From assembly GCF_017983445.1 (NCBI RefSeq), contig NZ_JAGOBJ010000009.1:1-64000 (forward strand): a stretch of 64,000 nucleotides of DNA, in the 5' to 3' direction. Below, piece by piece: positions 45,447 through 54,970 of this stretch (the stretch's first letter is position 1; the number at the start of each line of letters is the position of its first letter). The notes under the pieces were generated by a model. The model made no database searches and was not told where the DNA came from. It was given only the letters and a program-made list of their open reading frames with translations. The position numbers and the translations under genes were made by a program. Source of the stretch: Halomonas sp. GTDB taxonomy: Bacteria > Pseudomonadota > Gammaproteobacteria > Pseudomonadales > Halomonadaceae.

Positions 45447-46509
45447 GGTTAGCTTCCTGCGCGGGTTTAATACGCTGTTTTACGTGACGTGGATCAAAGG
45501 CATCACGCAGACCCTCGCCGATAAACACAAGTAGCGAGAGCATGATGGCAAGCGTCATGAATGCTGTAATCCCAAGCCATGGCGCATGAAGGTTGTTTTT
45601 ACCTTGGGCGGCAAGCTCACCCAGCGAGGGAGAGCCGGGTGGCAAACCAAAGCCCAGGAAATCCAGCGCAGTGAGCGTACCGATTGCCCCGGTGAAGAGA
45701 AAAGGAATAAACGTGAGCGTGGCGACCATGGCATTAGGCAGTACGTGGCGCCACATTATCAGGCATGAAGGTAGGCCCATGGCTTTTGCTGCGCGGACAT
45801 ACTCCAGATTGCGGGCGCGTAAAAATTCCGCGCGTACAATATCGACCAGGCCCAGCCAGGAAAACAGCAGCATAATCCCCAGCAGCCACCAAAAACCCGG
45901 CTGCACAAAGCTTGCCAGAATTATCAGCAGAAACAGTACGGGAAGACCCGACCATATTTCGGTTATCCGCTGGCCAATAAGATCCACCTTGCCACCAAAA
46001 TAACCCTGCACACCGCCTGCTAGCACACCCATTACCAACGAGCCTGCGGTCAACACCAGAGCAAAGGCGACCGAGAGCCGAAAGCCATAAATGACGCGGG
46101 CCAGTACATCACGGCCTTGATCATCGGTACCCAGCCAGTGACGGGTATCGGGCGCCGCCGGGGAAGGTTCCGTCATCTGCATATCCAGCGTTTGATAGGA
46201 GAACGGGATAATCGGCCATAGTGCCCAGCCATTCTCACTAATCTGCTGTTGAATAAAGGGGTCCAGATAATCTGTTCGAGTGGGGAGAAAGCCGCCGAAC
46301 TCTGTTTCTGGGTAGTCGACCAGCAGCGGTGTGTACCACTGGCCTTCGTAATGCAGGATCAGTGGCTTATCATTGGCGATAAGCTCTGCAAACAAGCTTA
46401 AAATAAACAGCACGCCAAATAGCCAAAGCGAAATGCGCGCCCGTCGGTTGGATTTGAAAGCCGCTAGCCGGCGCAGCGTAATCGGTGATAGCCGTGAGCT
46501 GATGGACAT
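45439..46509 (-). CDS. yejE: Peptide ABC transporter permease YejE
   Basis: Inner-membrane permease, 356 residues or so from the ATG at 46509, which follows GGAG and lies two bases past the yejB stop. An upstream in-frame extension lies inside yejB and is unlikely. An N-terminal membrane helix (LWLFGVLFILSLFAELI) is followed by a periplasmic segment with GTDDQGRDVLARVIYGFRLS and a transport domain of five helices with the loop VRAAKAMGLPSCLIMWRHVLP. Pairs with YejB. Confidence 0.92.
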   Translation of the reverse strand: MSISSRLSPITLRRLAAFKSNRRARISLWLFGVLFILSLFAELIANDKPLILHYEGQWYTPLLVDYPETEFGGFLPTRTDYLDPFIQQQISENGWALWPIIPFSYQTLDMQMTEPSPAAPDTRHWLGTDDQGRDVLARVIYGFRLSVAFALVLTAGSLVMGVLAGGVQGYFGGKVDLIGQRITEIWSGLPVLFLLIILASFVQPGFWWLLGIMLLFSWLGLVDIVRAEFLRARNLEYVRAAKAMGLPSCLIMWRHVLPNAMVATLTFIPFLFTGAIGTLTALDFLGFGLPPGSPSLGELAAQGKNNLHAPWLGITAFMTLAIMLSLLVFIGEGLRDAFDPRHVKQRIKPAQEANHA

Positions 46510-46511
46510 CT

Positions 46512-47585
46512 TCACGACTCCCTCGAAGCAAAGTCGATGCGTGGGTCTACCCACATATAGGTCAGGTCGGAAATCAGCTTAAGCAGCAATCCAATCACCG
46601 TGTATAAAAAAAGCGTACCAAAAATCACCGGATAATCCCGCTGCATGACGGCTTCAAATCCCAGTAAACCCAGTCCATCAAGTGAGAAAATCACTTCAAT
46701 TAAGAGCGCGCCGGTAAAGAAAATACCTATCATGGCGGCCGGTAAACCCGCAATGATGATCAGCATGGCGTTACGAAACACATGGCCGTACAGAATTCGC
46801 TGCTCGGTAGCTCCTTTGGAGCGTGCCGTCAGCACGTACTGTTTATGAATCTCGTCTAAAAAGCTGTTTTTGGTCAGCATGGTGAGCGTTGCAAAGCTCC
46901 CAATGGCTGCCGCCGTCACCGGGAGCGTGATATGCCAGAAGTAGTCTTTCACTTTTCCCCAAGAAGACAGGTCGGCAAAATCCGGGGAGGTTAATCCTCG
47001 CAGCGGGAACCAGTCCAGATACGTGCCGCCTGCGAAAAGCACAATGAGCAGGATTGCGAAAAGAAAGCCGGGGATGGCGTAGCCCACGATCACTAACCCT
47101 GAGGTCCACACATCAAAGCGTGAGCCGTGTCGCAATGCCTTGCGGATGCCCAAGGGGATTGAAATCAGGTAGACCAGCAGTGTGGTCCATAGTCCCAATG
47201 AAATCGATACCGGCAGGCGTTCAATCATAAGGTCGATAACCGGACGGTCACGAAAAAAGCTCGTTCCGAAGTCGAAGGTCAGGTAATCCGCCATCATGCC
47301 AATAAAGCGCTCGTGGGCGGGCTTATCGAACCCGAACTGCTGTTCTAGCTGCTCGATGAAGCGGGGGTCAATACCGCGTGCGCCACGCGAGTCATCGCTT
47401 ACCTGTACGTCGGCGCCGCCCATATCCAGGCGGGTGCTGGCCATGGCATTGGCACCTTCAAAGCGCGCCAGCATTTGATCAATCGGCCCGCCAGGGGCTG
47501 CCTGAACAATAATGAAGTTGAGCAGCATGATCCCCACCAAGGTAGGGATCATCAACAGCAATCGGCGTAGTGTATAGCGTGCCAC
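46512..47585 (-). CDS. yejB: Peptide ABC transporter permease YejB
   Basis: 357-residue permease of the oligopeptide type. The first membrane helix ([20 protein letters not shown]) starts at residue 9. A periplasmic loop with [10 protein letters not shown] and YejB-specific acidic stretches follows, then a five-helix transport domain with the loop [20 protein letters not shown]. It lies 63 bases after the yejA stop and directly before yejE. The family imports short peptides and, in E. coli, the antibiotic microcin C. Confidence 0.93.
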   Translation of the reverse strand: MARYTLRRLLLMIPTLVGIMLLNFIIVQAAPGGPIDQMLARFEGANAMASTRLDMGGADVQVSDDSRGARGIDPRFIEQLEQQFGFDKPAHERFIGMMADYLTFDFGTSFFRDRPVIDLMIERLPVSISLGLWTTLLVYLISIPLGIRKALRHGSRFDVWTSGLVIVGYAIPGFLFAILLIVLFAGGTYLDWFPLRGLTSPDFADLSSWGKVKDYFWHITLPVTAAAIGSFATLTMLTKNSFLDEIHKQYVLTARSKGATEQRILYGHVFRNAMLIIIAGLPAAMIGIFFTGALLIEVIFSLDGLGLLGFEAVMQRDYPVIFGTLFLYTVIGLLLKLISDLTYMWVDPRIDFASRES

Positions 47586-47648
47586 AGTGCACTCCGTGAG
47601 TCGTGTGACTTGGATATTGTGATTAGCTTTTTTGTTGCCTGGACAGTC

Positions 47649-49568
47649 TCAGCGACGACGCTGCAAGGCTGCTTCACGGTCGGTATCGACCCACCAGGCA
47701 TCTAGATCCATCGCGTACTCTGGGAAAGGCTCTTGATAGCCGAACTTATCCCACACCGCAATACGCGTTTCGCCGGAGTGATAGTGGGGAATCGTGTAAA
47801 ACCCCCAGCGCAGCACGCGGTCAAGCGCACGCGTTGCGGTATCCAGTTCTTCCCGGTTCTTCGCGCTAATAATCTCCTCGATTAATGCATCTACTGCCGG
47901 GTGTGCGAGCGCCATCCGGTTACGGCTTTGCGGCGCCTCAGCAGCAGCACTACTCCAGAAATCACGCTGTTCGTTGCCGGGGTTATTGGATTGGGGGAAG
48001 TGGCTGATCACGATATCGTAATCGTAATTACGCTGACGATTGAGGTATTGGTTGATATCCACAATTCGCATGGAGGTCTGTACCCCAAGGCGCGCCATGT
48101 TTCTGAGCATAGGTTGCACGACACGCTCAAGGCCTGCGTCGTAAAGCATGACCTCTAGGCGTAGAGGCTCTCCCGTCTGCTCATTAACCAATACACCGTC
48201 TTCCACCTGGTAGCCCGCTTCATGAAGTAGTTCAAGCGCGCGGCGCAGTCGTTCACGAATCTCGGTCGGTTGATCAATAGGCAGTGAGTCGGTAAATAAC
48301 CGGTCTGAGTGATGAGATGCTAAAAGCTCGTCTCGAAATGGCTCCAGCAGGGCAAGCTCCGCTTCTGAGGGAGGGCCAACAGCTTCCATTTCCGAGTTCT
48401 GAAAATAGCTTTCGGTGCGCTGGTAGGCTCTGTAGAAGATATTGGTATTCAGCCAGGGAAAGTCGAAGGTCAGGCTGAGTGCTTCGCGAACTCGCGGGTC
48501 CTGAAATTTCTTTTTGCGCAGATTGAAAACAAACGCCTGCATCAATGAAGGGTTTACATCGGGTACCGTAATGCGTTTGACCAGCCCTTCGCGATACGCT
48601 GGAAAATCGTAGCCAATCGCCCAGGTGGCCGCTCGTGCATCAATTCTAAAATCCGTCAGACCCGCCTTGAAGGCTTCCCAGGCGATATCCCGGTCACGGT
48701 AGTAATCGTAAATCACCCGATCAATATTGTAGCGGCCAACGTTAACCGGCAGGTCCTTGCCCCAGTAGTCCTCATCACGCTGATAGACAATACGCCGCCC
48801 AGGGTCGACCTCGCTGATACGATAGGGGCCAGAACCTGGGTGAGCGGTAAGCGTGGGCGCGGTGAAATCGTGCGATTCCCAATAGTGGCGGGGCAGGATG
48901 GGAAGCTGAGTGACGATTAAGGGTAATTCACGGGACTCCGTGCTCGAAAACTCAAAACGAACCTGATGCTCGTTTAACGCAACGACTTGCTCAACGTCGG
49001 CATAATAACTGGCATAGAACGGATTGCCTTTTTCACGCAGCAGGTTGAAGCTAAATACGACATCGTAGGCTGTTACTGGCTCGCCATCTTGAAATCGCGC
49101 TTCAGGGCGCAGGTCAAACTCGATCCATTCCCTGTTCGGGTCTAGGCGCACGCCTTCTGCAAGCAAGCCATAGAGGCTGAACGGCTCGCCTGGATTACTG
49201 ACCATCAGCGTATCGTAAATTTGCGATATACCGGTGGCGGGAGTGCCACGAATAATAAACGGATTGGTCGAATCAAAGCTGCTGCCCACGGCGGTGTGAG
49301 TGATAGTGCCGCCTTTAGGGGCCTGCGGGTTGACGTGAGGAAAGTAGGCAAAATCTGCCGGAAGCTCGGGGCTATCATAAAGTGATAGGCCATGCATGGT
49401 TTCAATGGGTGCAGTGTTTGACGGCAATACATCAGCGGCCGTTACCCCGTCTGCTGTCATGGCCTCCGATTGAGGATCAGCCTCTGTATCGAATGCAAAG
49501 GCTGACAGGCTCAGCAACAAATAGTTGACGATTAAAAACGTCTTTACAAACAGAACACCACGCGGCAT
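47649..49568 (-). CDS. yejA: Peptide ABC transporter periplasmic binding protein YejA
   Basis: 639-residue extracytoplasmic binding protein of family 5, with a signal peptide ending near LSAFAF (about residue 26). Family features include MHGLSLYDSPELPADFAYFP, GGTITHTAVGSSFDSTNPFI, EWIEFDLRPEARFQDGEP and the C-terminal WGFYTIPHYHSGETRIAVWD. A polar insertion of about 25 residues follows the signal peptide, making it slightly longer than E. coli YejA. First gene of yejABEF; mltD ends 33 bases upstream on the same strand, with no terminator between. Confidence 0.93.
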   Translation of the reverse strand: MPRGVLFVKTFLIVNYLLLSLSAFAFDTEADPQSEAMTADGVTAADVLPSNTAPIETMHGLSLYDSPELPADFAYFPHVNPQAPKGGTITHTAVGSSFDSTNPFIIRGTPATGISQIYDTLMVSNPGEPFSLYGLLAEGVRLDPNREWIEFDLRPEARFQDGEPVTAYDVVFSFNLLREKGNPFYASYYADVEQVVALNEHQVRFEFSSTESRELPLIVTQLPILPRHYWESHDFTAPTLTAHPGSGPYRISEVDPGRRIVYQRDEDYWGKDLPVNVGRYNIDRVIYDYYRDRDIAWEAFKAGLTDFRIDARAATWAIGYDFPAYREGLVKRITVPDVNPSLMQAFVFNLRKKKFQDPRVREALSLTFDFPWLNTNIFYRAYQRTESYFQNSEMEAVGPPSEAELALLEPFRDELLASHHSDRLFTDSLPIDQPTEIRERLRRALELLHEAGYQVEDGVLVNEQTGEPLRLEVMLYDAGLERVVQPMLRNMARLGVQTSMRIVDINQYLNRQRNYDYDIVISHFPQSNNPGNEQRDFWSSAAAEAPQSRNRMALAHPAVDALIEEIISAKNREELDTATRALDRVLRWGFYTIPHYHSGETRIAVWDKFGYQEPFPEYAMDLDAWWVDTDREAALQRRR

Positions 49569-49601
49569 TGGTTACGTCCCATATGATCAGAGTTTTTCAA
49601 T

Positions 49602-50813
49602 TCAACGTCCTGAAAGGGTCAGGAGCTGGCCTGGTTGTAAAGCCTCCGGTCGGTCGAGGGCATTCCAGCGTATCAAGTCATTCTGATTTACATTGTACCG
49701 GCTGGCAATGGCTGACAGATTGTCCCCACTTTCAACGCGATGAATATCCTGCGTTTGGGTAGAGGCAAGCTCGGTGGACGTGGAGAGTGAAAGCTGAGCT
49801 AATACCTGAGTATCGACTTCTTCGGGAACCAGTAGCGTTTGTACGCTGCGGGGGTCGATATTGCCGTTCAGCAGACCAGGGTTTAGCTCGGCTAGCGCCG
49901 TCTGGCTAACGTCTAAAAGTTGTGAAGCCTGAGCAATGCTTAGCGGTTGTTCAAGCTGGACTTTGGCGAACGCGGGATCCAGATTGATGTCTGGCAAGGC
50001 CACGTTGAATTGCTCTGGGTCGTTGATGATTGTGGCGATGGCTTTGAGCTTGGGGATGTACTGCATGGTTTCATGCGGTAGTGAAAGATCCCAGTAATCA
50101 CCTGCCAGACCCTGGCCTTGTGCGTTACGCTGTGCGCGGTTGACGGTTCCAGCACCGGCGTTATAAGCGGCTAGCGAAAGCATGATATCGCCGTGATACC
50201 ACTCATCGGCCTGCATTTCCAGGTAGTCCAGCGCGGCCGCGGTAGAGGTGATAACGTCCAACCGTCCATCGTAGTTACCGTTACGCACCAGCCCCAACGC
50301 ATCGCCTGTACCCGGCATAAACTGCCAAAGCCCGGCAGCACCGCGGTGGCTTTTGGCGCTAGGATCAAAAGAACTTTCTACAAAAGGAATTAGCGCTATT
50401 TCACCTGGTAGGCCGCGTTCACTAACCTGCTGAGTGATCCAGGCAAGCCAGGGAGTGGCGCGTTCGGTAATGGTGGCAATATTTTGTGGGCTTGAACGGT
50501 AGTACTCGATCCATTCATCAACCCGGGCCTGAGCGTCGGAGGGCAGAGTCAAGTCCTGCCATTGAAAGCTTTCGCGCAATTTTGTCCAGGCGTCCTGCGG
50601 TTCCAGCGTTAAGGCTTCCCAAAAATGGCTGTGAAACGAGGAGGGCTGCACTGATACAGGGGTAACGGCGTCGTCAGGTGCCGTGGGCGTATAGGAAGTA
50701 TTATACGCGGGGGTTGACGCTTGTGAATTTGCTGCAGCGGCCAGTAACAGGCCCATAACTAGCGTACTGCCAGCGCTTAACATTAAGCGCTGGCGAATCG
50801 TTCGATAAGTCAT
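49602..50813 (-). CDS. mltD: Membrane-bound lytic murein transglycosylase D-like
   Basis: 403-residue periplasmic lytic transglycosylase cleaving peptidoglycan glycan strands. The transglycosylase domain (about 110-250) has the catalytic-glutamate segment VESSFDPSAKSHRGAAGLWQ and the later LAAYNAGAGTVNRA. A degenerate LysM-like stretch (LSIAQASQLLDVSQTALAELN) and one good C-terminal LysM (HRVESGDNLSAIASRYNVN) follow; E. coli MltD has two. The signal peptide ends LLLAAAANSQAS with no lipobox cysteine, unlike the lipoprotein MltD of E. coli, so this form may be soluble in the periplasm. It lies 30 bases after gloB. A perfect palindrome sits in its early codons. Confidence 0.9.
   Translation of the reverse strand: MTYRTIRQRLMLSAGSTLVMGLLLAAAANSQASTPAYNTSYTPTAPDDAVTPVSVQPSSFHSHFWEALTLEPQDAWTKLRESFQWQDLTLPSDAQARVDEWIEYYRSSPQNIATITERATPWLAWITQQVSERGLPGEIALIPFVESSFDPSAKSHRGAAGLWQFMPGTGDALGLVRNGNYDGRLDVITSTAAALDYLEMQADEWYHGDIMLSLAAYNAGAGTVNRAQRNAQGQGLAGDYWDLSLPHETMQYIPKLKAIATIINDPEQFNVALPDINLDPAFAKVQLEQPLSIAQASQLLDVSQTALAELNPGLLNGNIDPRSVQTLLVPEEVDTQVLAQLSLSTSTELASTQTQDIHRVESGDNLSAIASRYNVNQNDLIRWNALDRPEALQPGQLLTLSGR
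50770..50793. repeat. Perfect 24-base palindrome in the 5' coding region of mltD
   Basis: Arms CCAGCGCTTAA (50770-50780) and TTAAGCGCTGG (50783-50793) are perfectly complementary with two bases between. It covers about codons 7-15 of mltD in the signal-peptide region. It could fold as an mRNA hairpin close to the start codon or bind a dimeric protein. Confidence 0.6.
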
Positions 50814-50843
50814 AGTGTCATTCGTTTGGTTTCGATAGCGTTC

Positions 50844-51611
50844 TTAAAATCGGTTCTTCCACTCACGAAGAGTGGTGAACGTTGCGAGGTCGTTATCATT
50901 AGCACCCTGTTCACCTGCTGCATTACGCACACTCGGTGTGCTTACGCGCAGGTAGGGATTAATTTTCAGCTCGCGTCCTATCGTGCTGGGTAAGGTGGGG
51001 CGGTCTAGCGCCCTGGCCTTTTCGCATTCCTTTAAGGCGTATGTCACGTCGTCATTCTCTGGGTCAGCTGCGTGGGCAAATATAAGATTTGCCTGCGTAT
51101 ACTCATGAGCAGCAAAGACCAGCGTATCTTCAGGTAGTTCCGCTAATTTGTTCAGTGAAGCATGCATTTGTTCAGGCGAGCCTTCGAACAAGCGGCCACA
51201 GCCAGCGCAAAACAGGGTGTCGCCACAAAACAGCAGGGCCGGTATGCCCGGCGTATAGAAACTTATATGGTCAAGCGTATGACCCGGTGTTGCCATGACT
51301 TCAAACAGGCGGCCCATGATGCGGATTTGGTCGCCATCACCCACGGTTTGGCTAATGCCCTTGATCGTTTGATTCTCGGGCCCAATCACATGGGGCGAGT
51401 AACGCTTGATCAAGGTGGCCAGTCCACCGGTATGGTCATGATGGTGGTGGGTAATAAGAATGGTATCCAGCGTCAGTGATTCACGCTCTAACATCTCGAT
51501 GACAGGATCAGCGTCACCGGGGTCCACCACGCAAACGCTTTGACTGGTATCTTGTCTTAATAGCCAAATATAGTTGTCGCTAAGGGCGGGAATCGGTGTC
51601 ACGCTCATCAT
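50844..51611 (-). CDS. gloB: Hydroxyacylglutathione hydrolase (glyoxalase II)
   Basis: 255-residue metallo-beta-lactamase-fold enzyme that hydrolyses S-lactoylglutathione to lactate and glutathione, the second step of methylglyoxal detoxification. The metal site is THHHHDHTGG near residues 53-62, with further ligands in ATPGHTLDHISFY, LFCGDTLF and FAAHEYTQAN. The C-terminal helical region is of glyoxalase II type. Two adjacent ATG codons begin the frame; either may be used. It is divergent from the methyltransferase-rnhA-dnaQ genes, a common gammaproteobacterial arrangement, and precedes mltD. Confidence 0.95.
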   Translation of the reverse strand: MMSVTPIPALSDNYIWLLRQDTSQSVCVVDPGDADPVIEMLERESLTLDTILITHHHHDHTGGLATLIKRYSPHVIGPENQTIKGISQTVGDGDQIRIMGRLFEVMATPGHTLDHISFYTPGIPALLFCGDTLFCAGCGRLFEGSPEQMHASLNKLAELPEDTLVFAAHEYTQANLIFAHAADPENDDVTYALKECEKARALDRPTLPSTIGRELKINPYLRVSTPSVRNAAGEQGANDNDLATFTTLREWKNRF

Positions 51612-51711
51612 GGGCGAGATCCTTTTAAGGTTACAAACCTGCTGTTAAGTACGTTGAAAAGACGCAGAGATGTCGTTAAAAAAGCCGTTACTTTGGAGGG
51701 AAGCGCTGTTC

Positions 51712-52524
51712 ATGTCAAATTCGACAAGGGCCACTACAATCGCCAAGCGCTTGATAAGTAGTCAGCCTTACTGGCAAACCGATGCCGGCCGCTCGCTTTG
51801 GGATATGCAGCGGGCCTGCCTGGGGCCAGTAGTTGAAAGCCGTGCTGGGCGACATAGTCTAGAGATGAGTATGGGACCTGACTTGATGACCATGTCAGCG
51901 ATCCCGCATCCCATTCGTTGGGCGCCAACCTATGAACTGGCGACCAGTTCGTCGACGCTGGTTTGCCCCTCTGATCATCTGGCCCTGCCTGATCGCTGCA
52001 TGGATGTAGTGATCATTCATCATTGGCTGGAGCATCTGGATGGTGCCCATCACACGTTACAGGAGGCGGCGCGGGTAACCGCCGACAACGGCATATTGGT
52101 ACTGTTTGGCTTTAACCCCACGGGAATCAACGGTTTGACGCGCCGGTGGCGCAAGTGTCGCCCTGCATTCCCCTGGAATGGCGAACGGCACAAGCCAGGC
52201 CGGTTACGTGACTGGTTGGCGTTTGTCGATTTTGAGGTCGAGCGCGTAGACTATTGCTGTTTTAGAGGCTTAATGAATTCGTCTTGTCGTGAAGGGTGGG
52301 AGGCAATGGGGCGCCGGCACAACCTGCCGTGGGGGGAGAGCTATATGATCAAGGCGCAGCGTCGTCAGCAATCGGCTCACGTCAAACGAGTAAGGTTTAC
52401 GCTGCCAAGCCCGGTTTCCTCCTCATCGCTGGGTGCTACGCGTAGCGGCAAACCGTCGCACCGCCAGTCTTATCAAGACACATTGAGCCAACATCAGCCA
52501 ATAAAGGATAGACAGAGTGAGTAA
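51712..52524 (+). CDS. SAM-dependent methyltransferase (YafS-like)
   Basis: 271-residue class I methyltransferase-like protein found between gloB and rnhA in many gammaproteobacteria (YafS position). The methyltransferase-11-type segment is [20 protein letters not shown] followed by [20 protein letters not shown]. The usual glycine-rich SAM motif is weak (SMGPDLM region), so activity is uncertain. I chose the ATG at 51712, preceded at a long distance by GGAGG; another ATG lies 14 codons upstream. The last 60 residues are Ser/Gln-rich and probably disordered. It overlaps rnhA by 8 bases. Confidence 0.78.
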   Translation: MSNSTRATTIAKRLISSQPYWQTDAGRSLWDMQRACLGPVVESRAGRHSLEMSMGPDLMTMSAIPHPIRWAPTYELATSSSTLVCPSDHLALPDRCMDVVIIHHWLEHLDGAHHTLQEAARVTADNGILVLFGFNPTGINGLTRRWRKCRPAFPWNGERHKPGRLRDWLAFVDFEVERVDYCCFRGLMNSSCREGWEAMGRRHNLPWGESYMIKAQRRQQSAHVKRVRFTLPSPVSSSSLGATRSGKPSHRQSYQDTLSQHQPIKDRQSE

Positions 52525-52987
52525 TCAAGCGGCTGAGCGCCTACCGCAGGTCACGGTATATACCGATGGTGCGTGCCGAGGTAACCCAGGCCCCGGTGGA
52601 TGGGGTGTGATTCTTTTTAGTGGCGAGCATGAGAAAACCCTGAAGGGCTATGAAGCTGACACCACCAATAACCGCATGGAATTGATGGCGGCGATCATGG
52701 CGTTACGTACGCTTAATCAACCGTGTGAAGTAGCTTTATGGACGGATTCCCAATATGTCCGTCAGGGGATTACCCAGTGGATACATAACTGGGTCAAGCG
52801 TGGCTGGAAAACGGCTGCCAAACAGCCCGTTAAAAATGCCGAACTGTGGAAAGAGCTGAATGAAGAGACCCATCGCCACACTATTGAGTGGCACTGGGTA
52901 AAAGGGCACAGCGGCCATCCGGGTAATGAACGTGCCGATGAGCTCGCCAATGAAGCAATCGATGAGCAACATCAAAGGAGAGCGTGA
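52517..52987 (+). CDS. rnhA: Ribonuclease HI
   Basis: 156-residue ribonuclease that cleaves RNA in RNA-DNA hybrids. Catalytic residues D17 ([17 protein letters not shown]), E55 ([10 protein letters not shown]) and D77 (LWTDSQYV) are present, as are the His in [10 protein letters not shown] and the last Asp in ERADELAN. The start is a GTG at 52517, preceded by AAGGATAG. It overlaps the methyltransferase gene by 8 bases and dnaQ at its stop, forming a tightly coupled run. Confidence 0.96.
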   Translation: MSNQAAERLPQVTVYTDGACRGNPGPGGWGVILFSGEHEKTLKGYEADTTNNRMELMAAIMALRTLNQPCEVALWTDSQYVRQGITQWIHNWVKRGWKTAAKQPVKNAELWKELNEETHRHTIEWHWVKGHSGHPGNERADELANEAIDEQHQRRA

Positions 52988-53724
52988 TGCGGCAAATTAT
53001 CATGGATACCGAGACAACCGGTATCGACCCCAAAGATGGCCATCGCATTGTCGAGATTGGCGCCGTTGAGATGATCAACCGGCGTTTTACCGGGCGTACC
53101 TACCATCAATATATCAATCCTGAACGCCACATCGACGCCGAAGTCGTCGCGATTCACGGGATCGATGATGAAAAGGTCGCCAACGAGCCGGTGTTTGCCC
53201 AGATTGCCGATGAGTTCTGGGCCTTTATCGAAGGGGCGGAACTGGTTATCCATAATGCACCGTTCGATGTGGGCTTTATGGATCACGAGTTTGGCAGGCT
53301 TAACCAGCAGCGCGGAGGCACCCCGTTAGGGCCCGTTCGTCAGTATTGCCGCGTGCTGGATACGCTTACCATGGCGCGGGAGCTTCACCCCGGTCAGCGT
53401 AATAGCCTGGATGCGCTATGTAAGCGCTACGATATCGATAACGGTCACCGCGTACTTCACGGGGCTTTACTTGACTCCGAGATTCTAGCCGACGTTTATC
53501 TGGCCATGACCGGTGGCCAGACGGCATTAACGCTGGACTCGGAAGCCTCTTCGAAAGAGCAGCAGGCTAATCCGTCAAGCGAGGGTCTTTCGGTTCAACG
53601 CTTGAGCCTTAGCCCAGGGCAGCTGCGCGTAGTGCGGCCTACTGCAGAAGAGCACGCGGCCCACCAAGCTAAATGCGCGGCTCACAAGCTCACCTGGTTT
53701 GAGGAAAGTGGTCACAATGCTTAG
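52987..53724 (+). CDS. dnaQ: DNA polymerase III epsilon subunit (proofreading exonuclease)
   Basis: 245-residue 3'-5' exonuclease of the replicative polymerase. DEDDh motifs: D7/E9 in MDTETTGID, IHNAPFDVGF, and HGALLDSEILADVYL with the catalytic His and Asp. The C-terminal tail (RVVRPTAEEHAAHQ) binds the polymerase alpha subunit. The ATG at 52987 shares a base with the rnhA stop (TGATG), and AAAGGAG precedes it; the GTG one codon before is an alternative. nudC begins inside its last codons. Confidence 0.95.
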   Translation: MRQIIMDTETTGIDPKDGHRIVEIGAVEMINRRFTGRTYHQYINPERHIDAEVVAIHGIDDEKVANEPVFAQIADEFWAFIEGAELVIHNAPFDVGFMDHEFGRLNQQRGGTPLGPVRQYCRVLDTLTMARELHPGQRNSLDALCKRYDIDNGHRVLHGALLDSEILADVYLAMTGGQTALTLDSEASSKEQQANPSSEGLSVQRLSLSPGQLRVVRPTAEEHAAHQAKCAAHKLTWFEESGHNA

Positions 53725-54496
53725 GCGTGAAATTCCGCATAATGTACACGAAGGGCGAGTCGTTTACGTTTCGCGAAGCCATCTGGCGCCAGCTCCCCTA
53801 GCGGGTGATCAGGTGCTGACCCCGCTACAGCCCTTTCAGCCGTGGACGGAGCAGATGCAACCGCTGTGCTACTGGGATGATGAGCCGGTGGCGCTGTTGA
53901 TTGAAAAAGAGCCCGGCGATGACTGGATTGATGGACGGCAATGGATGGCAGAGCTACCTGCTTCCTGGTTTAGTCTGCTTTCTACCGCTTTGCAGGTGGG
54001 CGCCTGGTTTGAAAACCATCGCTTCTGTGGGCGCTGCGGCGCACAGGCTACCAAGCTTGCCGCTGAGTTTGCCATGCACTGCCATGCCTGCGGGCATCGC
54101 AACTATCCGCGCATTTCGCCGTGTATTATTACTCTGGTAACCAGCGGTGAAGCGATGCTGTTGGCCCGCAGCCCACGCTTTCCTCCCGGGCGCTATTCGA
54201 CACTGGCGGGGTTTATCGAACCGGGTGAATCAGCCGAGGAGGCCGTTCATCGTGAAGTGTTTGAAGAGGTGGGCGTGCATGTTGATCAGTTGCGCTACTA
54301 TCAAAGCCAGGCATGGCCGTTTCCACATTCACTGATGTTTGGTTTTTTTGCGGAGGCGACTACCCGGCGTATTCAAATCGATGGCGTTGAGATTAGCGAT
54401 GCGGCCTGGTTTTCACCGCGGCAGTTACCGTCACTGCCGCCGCCGTATTCCATTTCGCGCGAATTAATTGAAACGCATTTAGCGCGCTGGCGCTAA
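53717..54496 (+). CDS. nudC: NADH pyrophosphatase (NAD-cap decapping enzyme) NudC
   Basis: 259-residue Nudix hydrolase that splits NAD(H) and can remove the NAD cap from RNA. The zinc ribbon CGRCG...CHACG (about residues 100-122) precedes the Nudix box GFIEPGESAEEAVHREVFEE followed by VGV. The family motif SQPWPFPxS appears as SQAWPFPHS, with Ala replacing the first Pro. The ATG at 53717 follows GAGGAAAG; a TTG six codons earlier is in frame but overlaps that site. The start overlaps dnaQ by 8 bases, an unusual but plausible operon partner. Confidence 0.92.
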   Translation: MLRREIPHNVHEGRVVYVSRSHLAPAPLAGDQVLTPLQPFQPWTEQMQPLCYWDDEPVALLIEKEPGDDWIDGRQWMAELPASWFSLLSTALQVGAWFENHRFCGRCGAQATKLAAEFAMHCHACGHRNYPRISPCIITLVTSGEAMLLARSPRFPPGRYSTLAGFIEPGESAEEAVHREVFEEVGVHVDQLRYYQSQAWPFPHSLMFGFFAEATTRRIQIDGVEISDAAWFSPRQLPSLPPPYSISRELIETHLARWR

Positions 54497-54514
54497 TCGC
54501 CACGTTATGAGGAG

Positions 54515-54823
54515 TTAGTTAGGAAATAGGCTGGTTAGCTTGGTGGCCAACATAACGTTGCCGGTAGCTTTAAGCTTACCAGTCATAAAGGCCGTCATAC
54601 CGTTGATATCACCACTCATGATGCCTTTAAGGGTGTCGGTGCTCATGGTCAGGCTTACCGATGGGTCATCGTGTTCACCTTCTTGAACATCCAGAGTACG
54701 ATCCTTGATGATTAGATAGTGGTCGCCGGCATCCGAAAAGTGGAACTGGAATACTTCATCCATGCCTTCGGCAGCTTGAGGATTAAAGCGAGATTGTAAC
54801 TTTTCGAGCGTGTTAACTGACAT
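54515..54823 (-). CDS. SCP2 sterol-binding domain protein
   Basis: 102-residue single-domain protein of the SCP2 family. Segments SRFNPQAAEGMDEVFQFHF, DDPSVSLTMSTDTLKGIMSG and MTAFMTGKLKATGNVMLATK cover the whole fold, including the hydrophobic lipid tunnel. Bacterial members bind lipids or acyl-CoAs; the role here is unknown, though the genome region is rich in acyl-CoA enzymes. The ATG at 54823 follows GGAG; a 27-codon upstream extension is AT-rich and unlikely to be coding. It converges with nudC and is a single-gene unit. Confidence 0.9.
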   Translation of the reverse strand: MSVNTLEKLQSRFNPQAAEGMDEVFQFHFSDAGDHYLIIKDRTLDVQEGEHDDPSVSLTMSTDTLKGIMSGDINGMTAFMTGKLKATGNVMLATKLTSLFPN

Positions 54824-54970
54824 AACAATATCTCCATTATTAAAAAATACGTATAAACGGGTGAGTAGGGATTCGATGAATGTGAATGAGAGTATTTTAA
54901 ACAACCGTTTTGATCAAGCCGCGTGAGCCGATATCAATCGCCAGTTTAACCTCGCCATAGGAGAGTGTAC

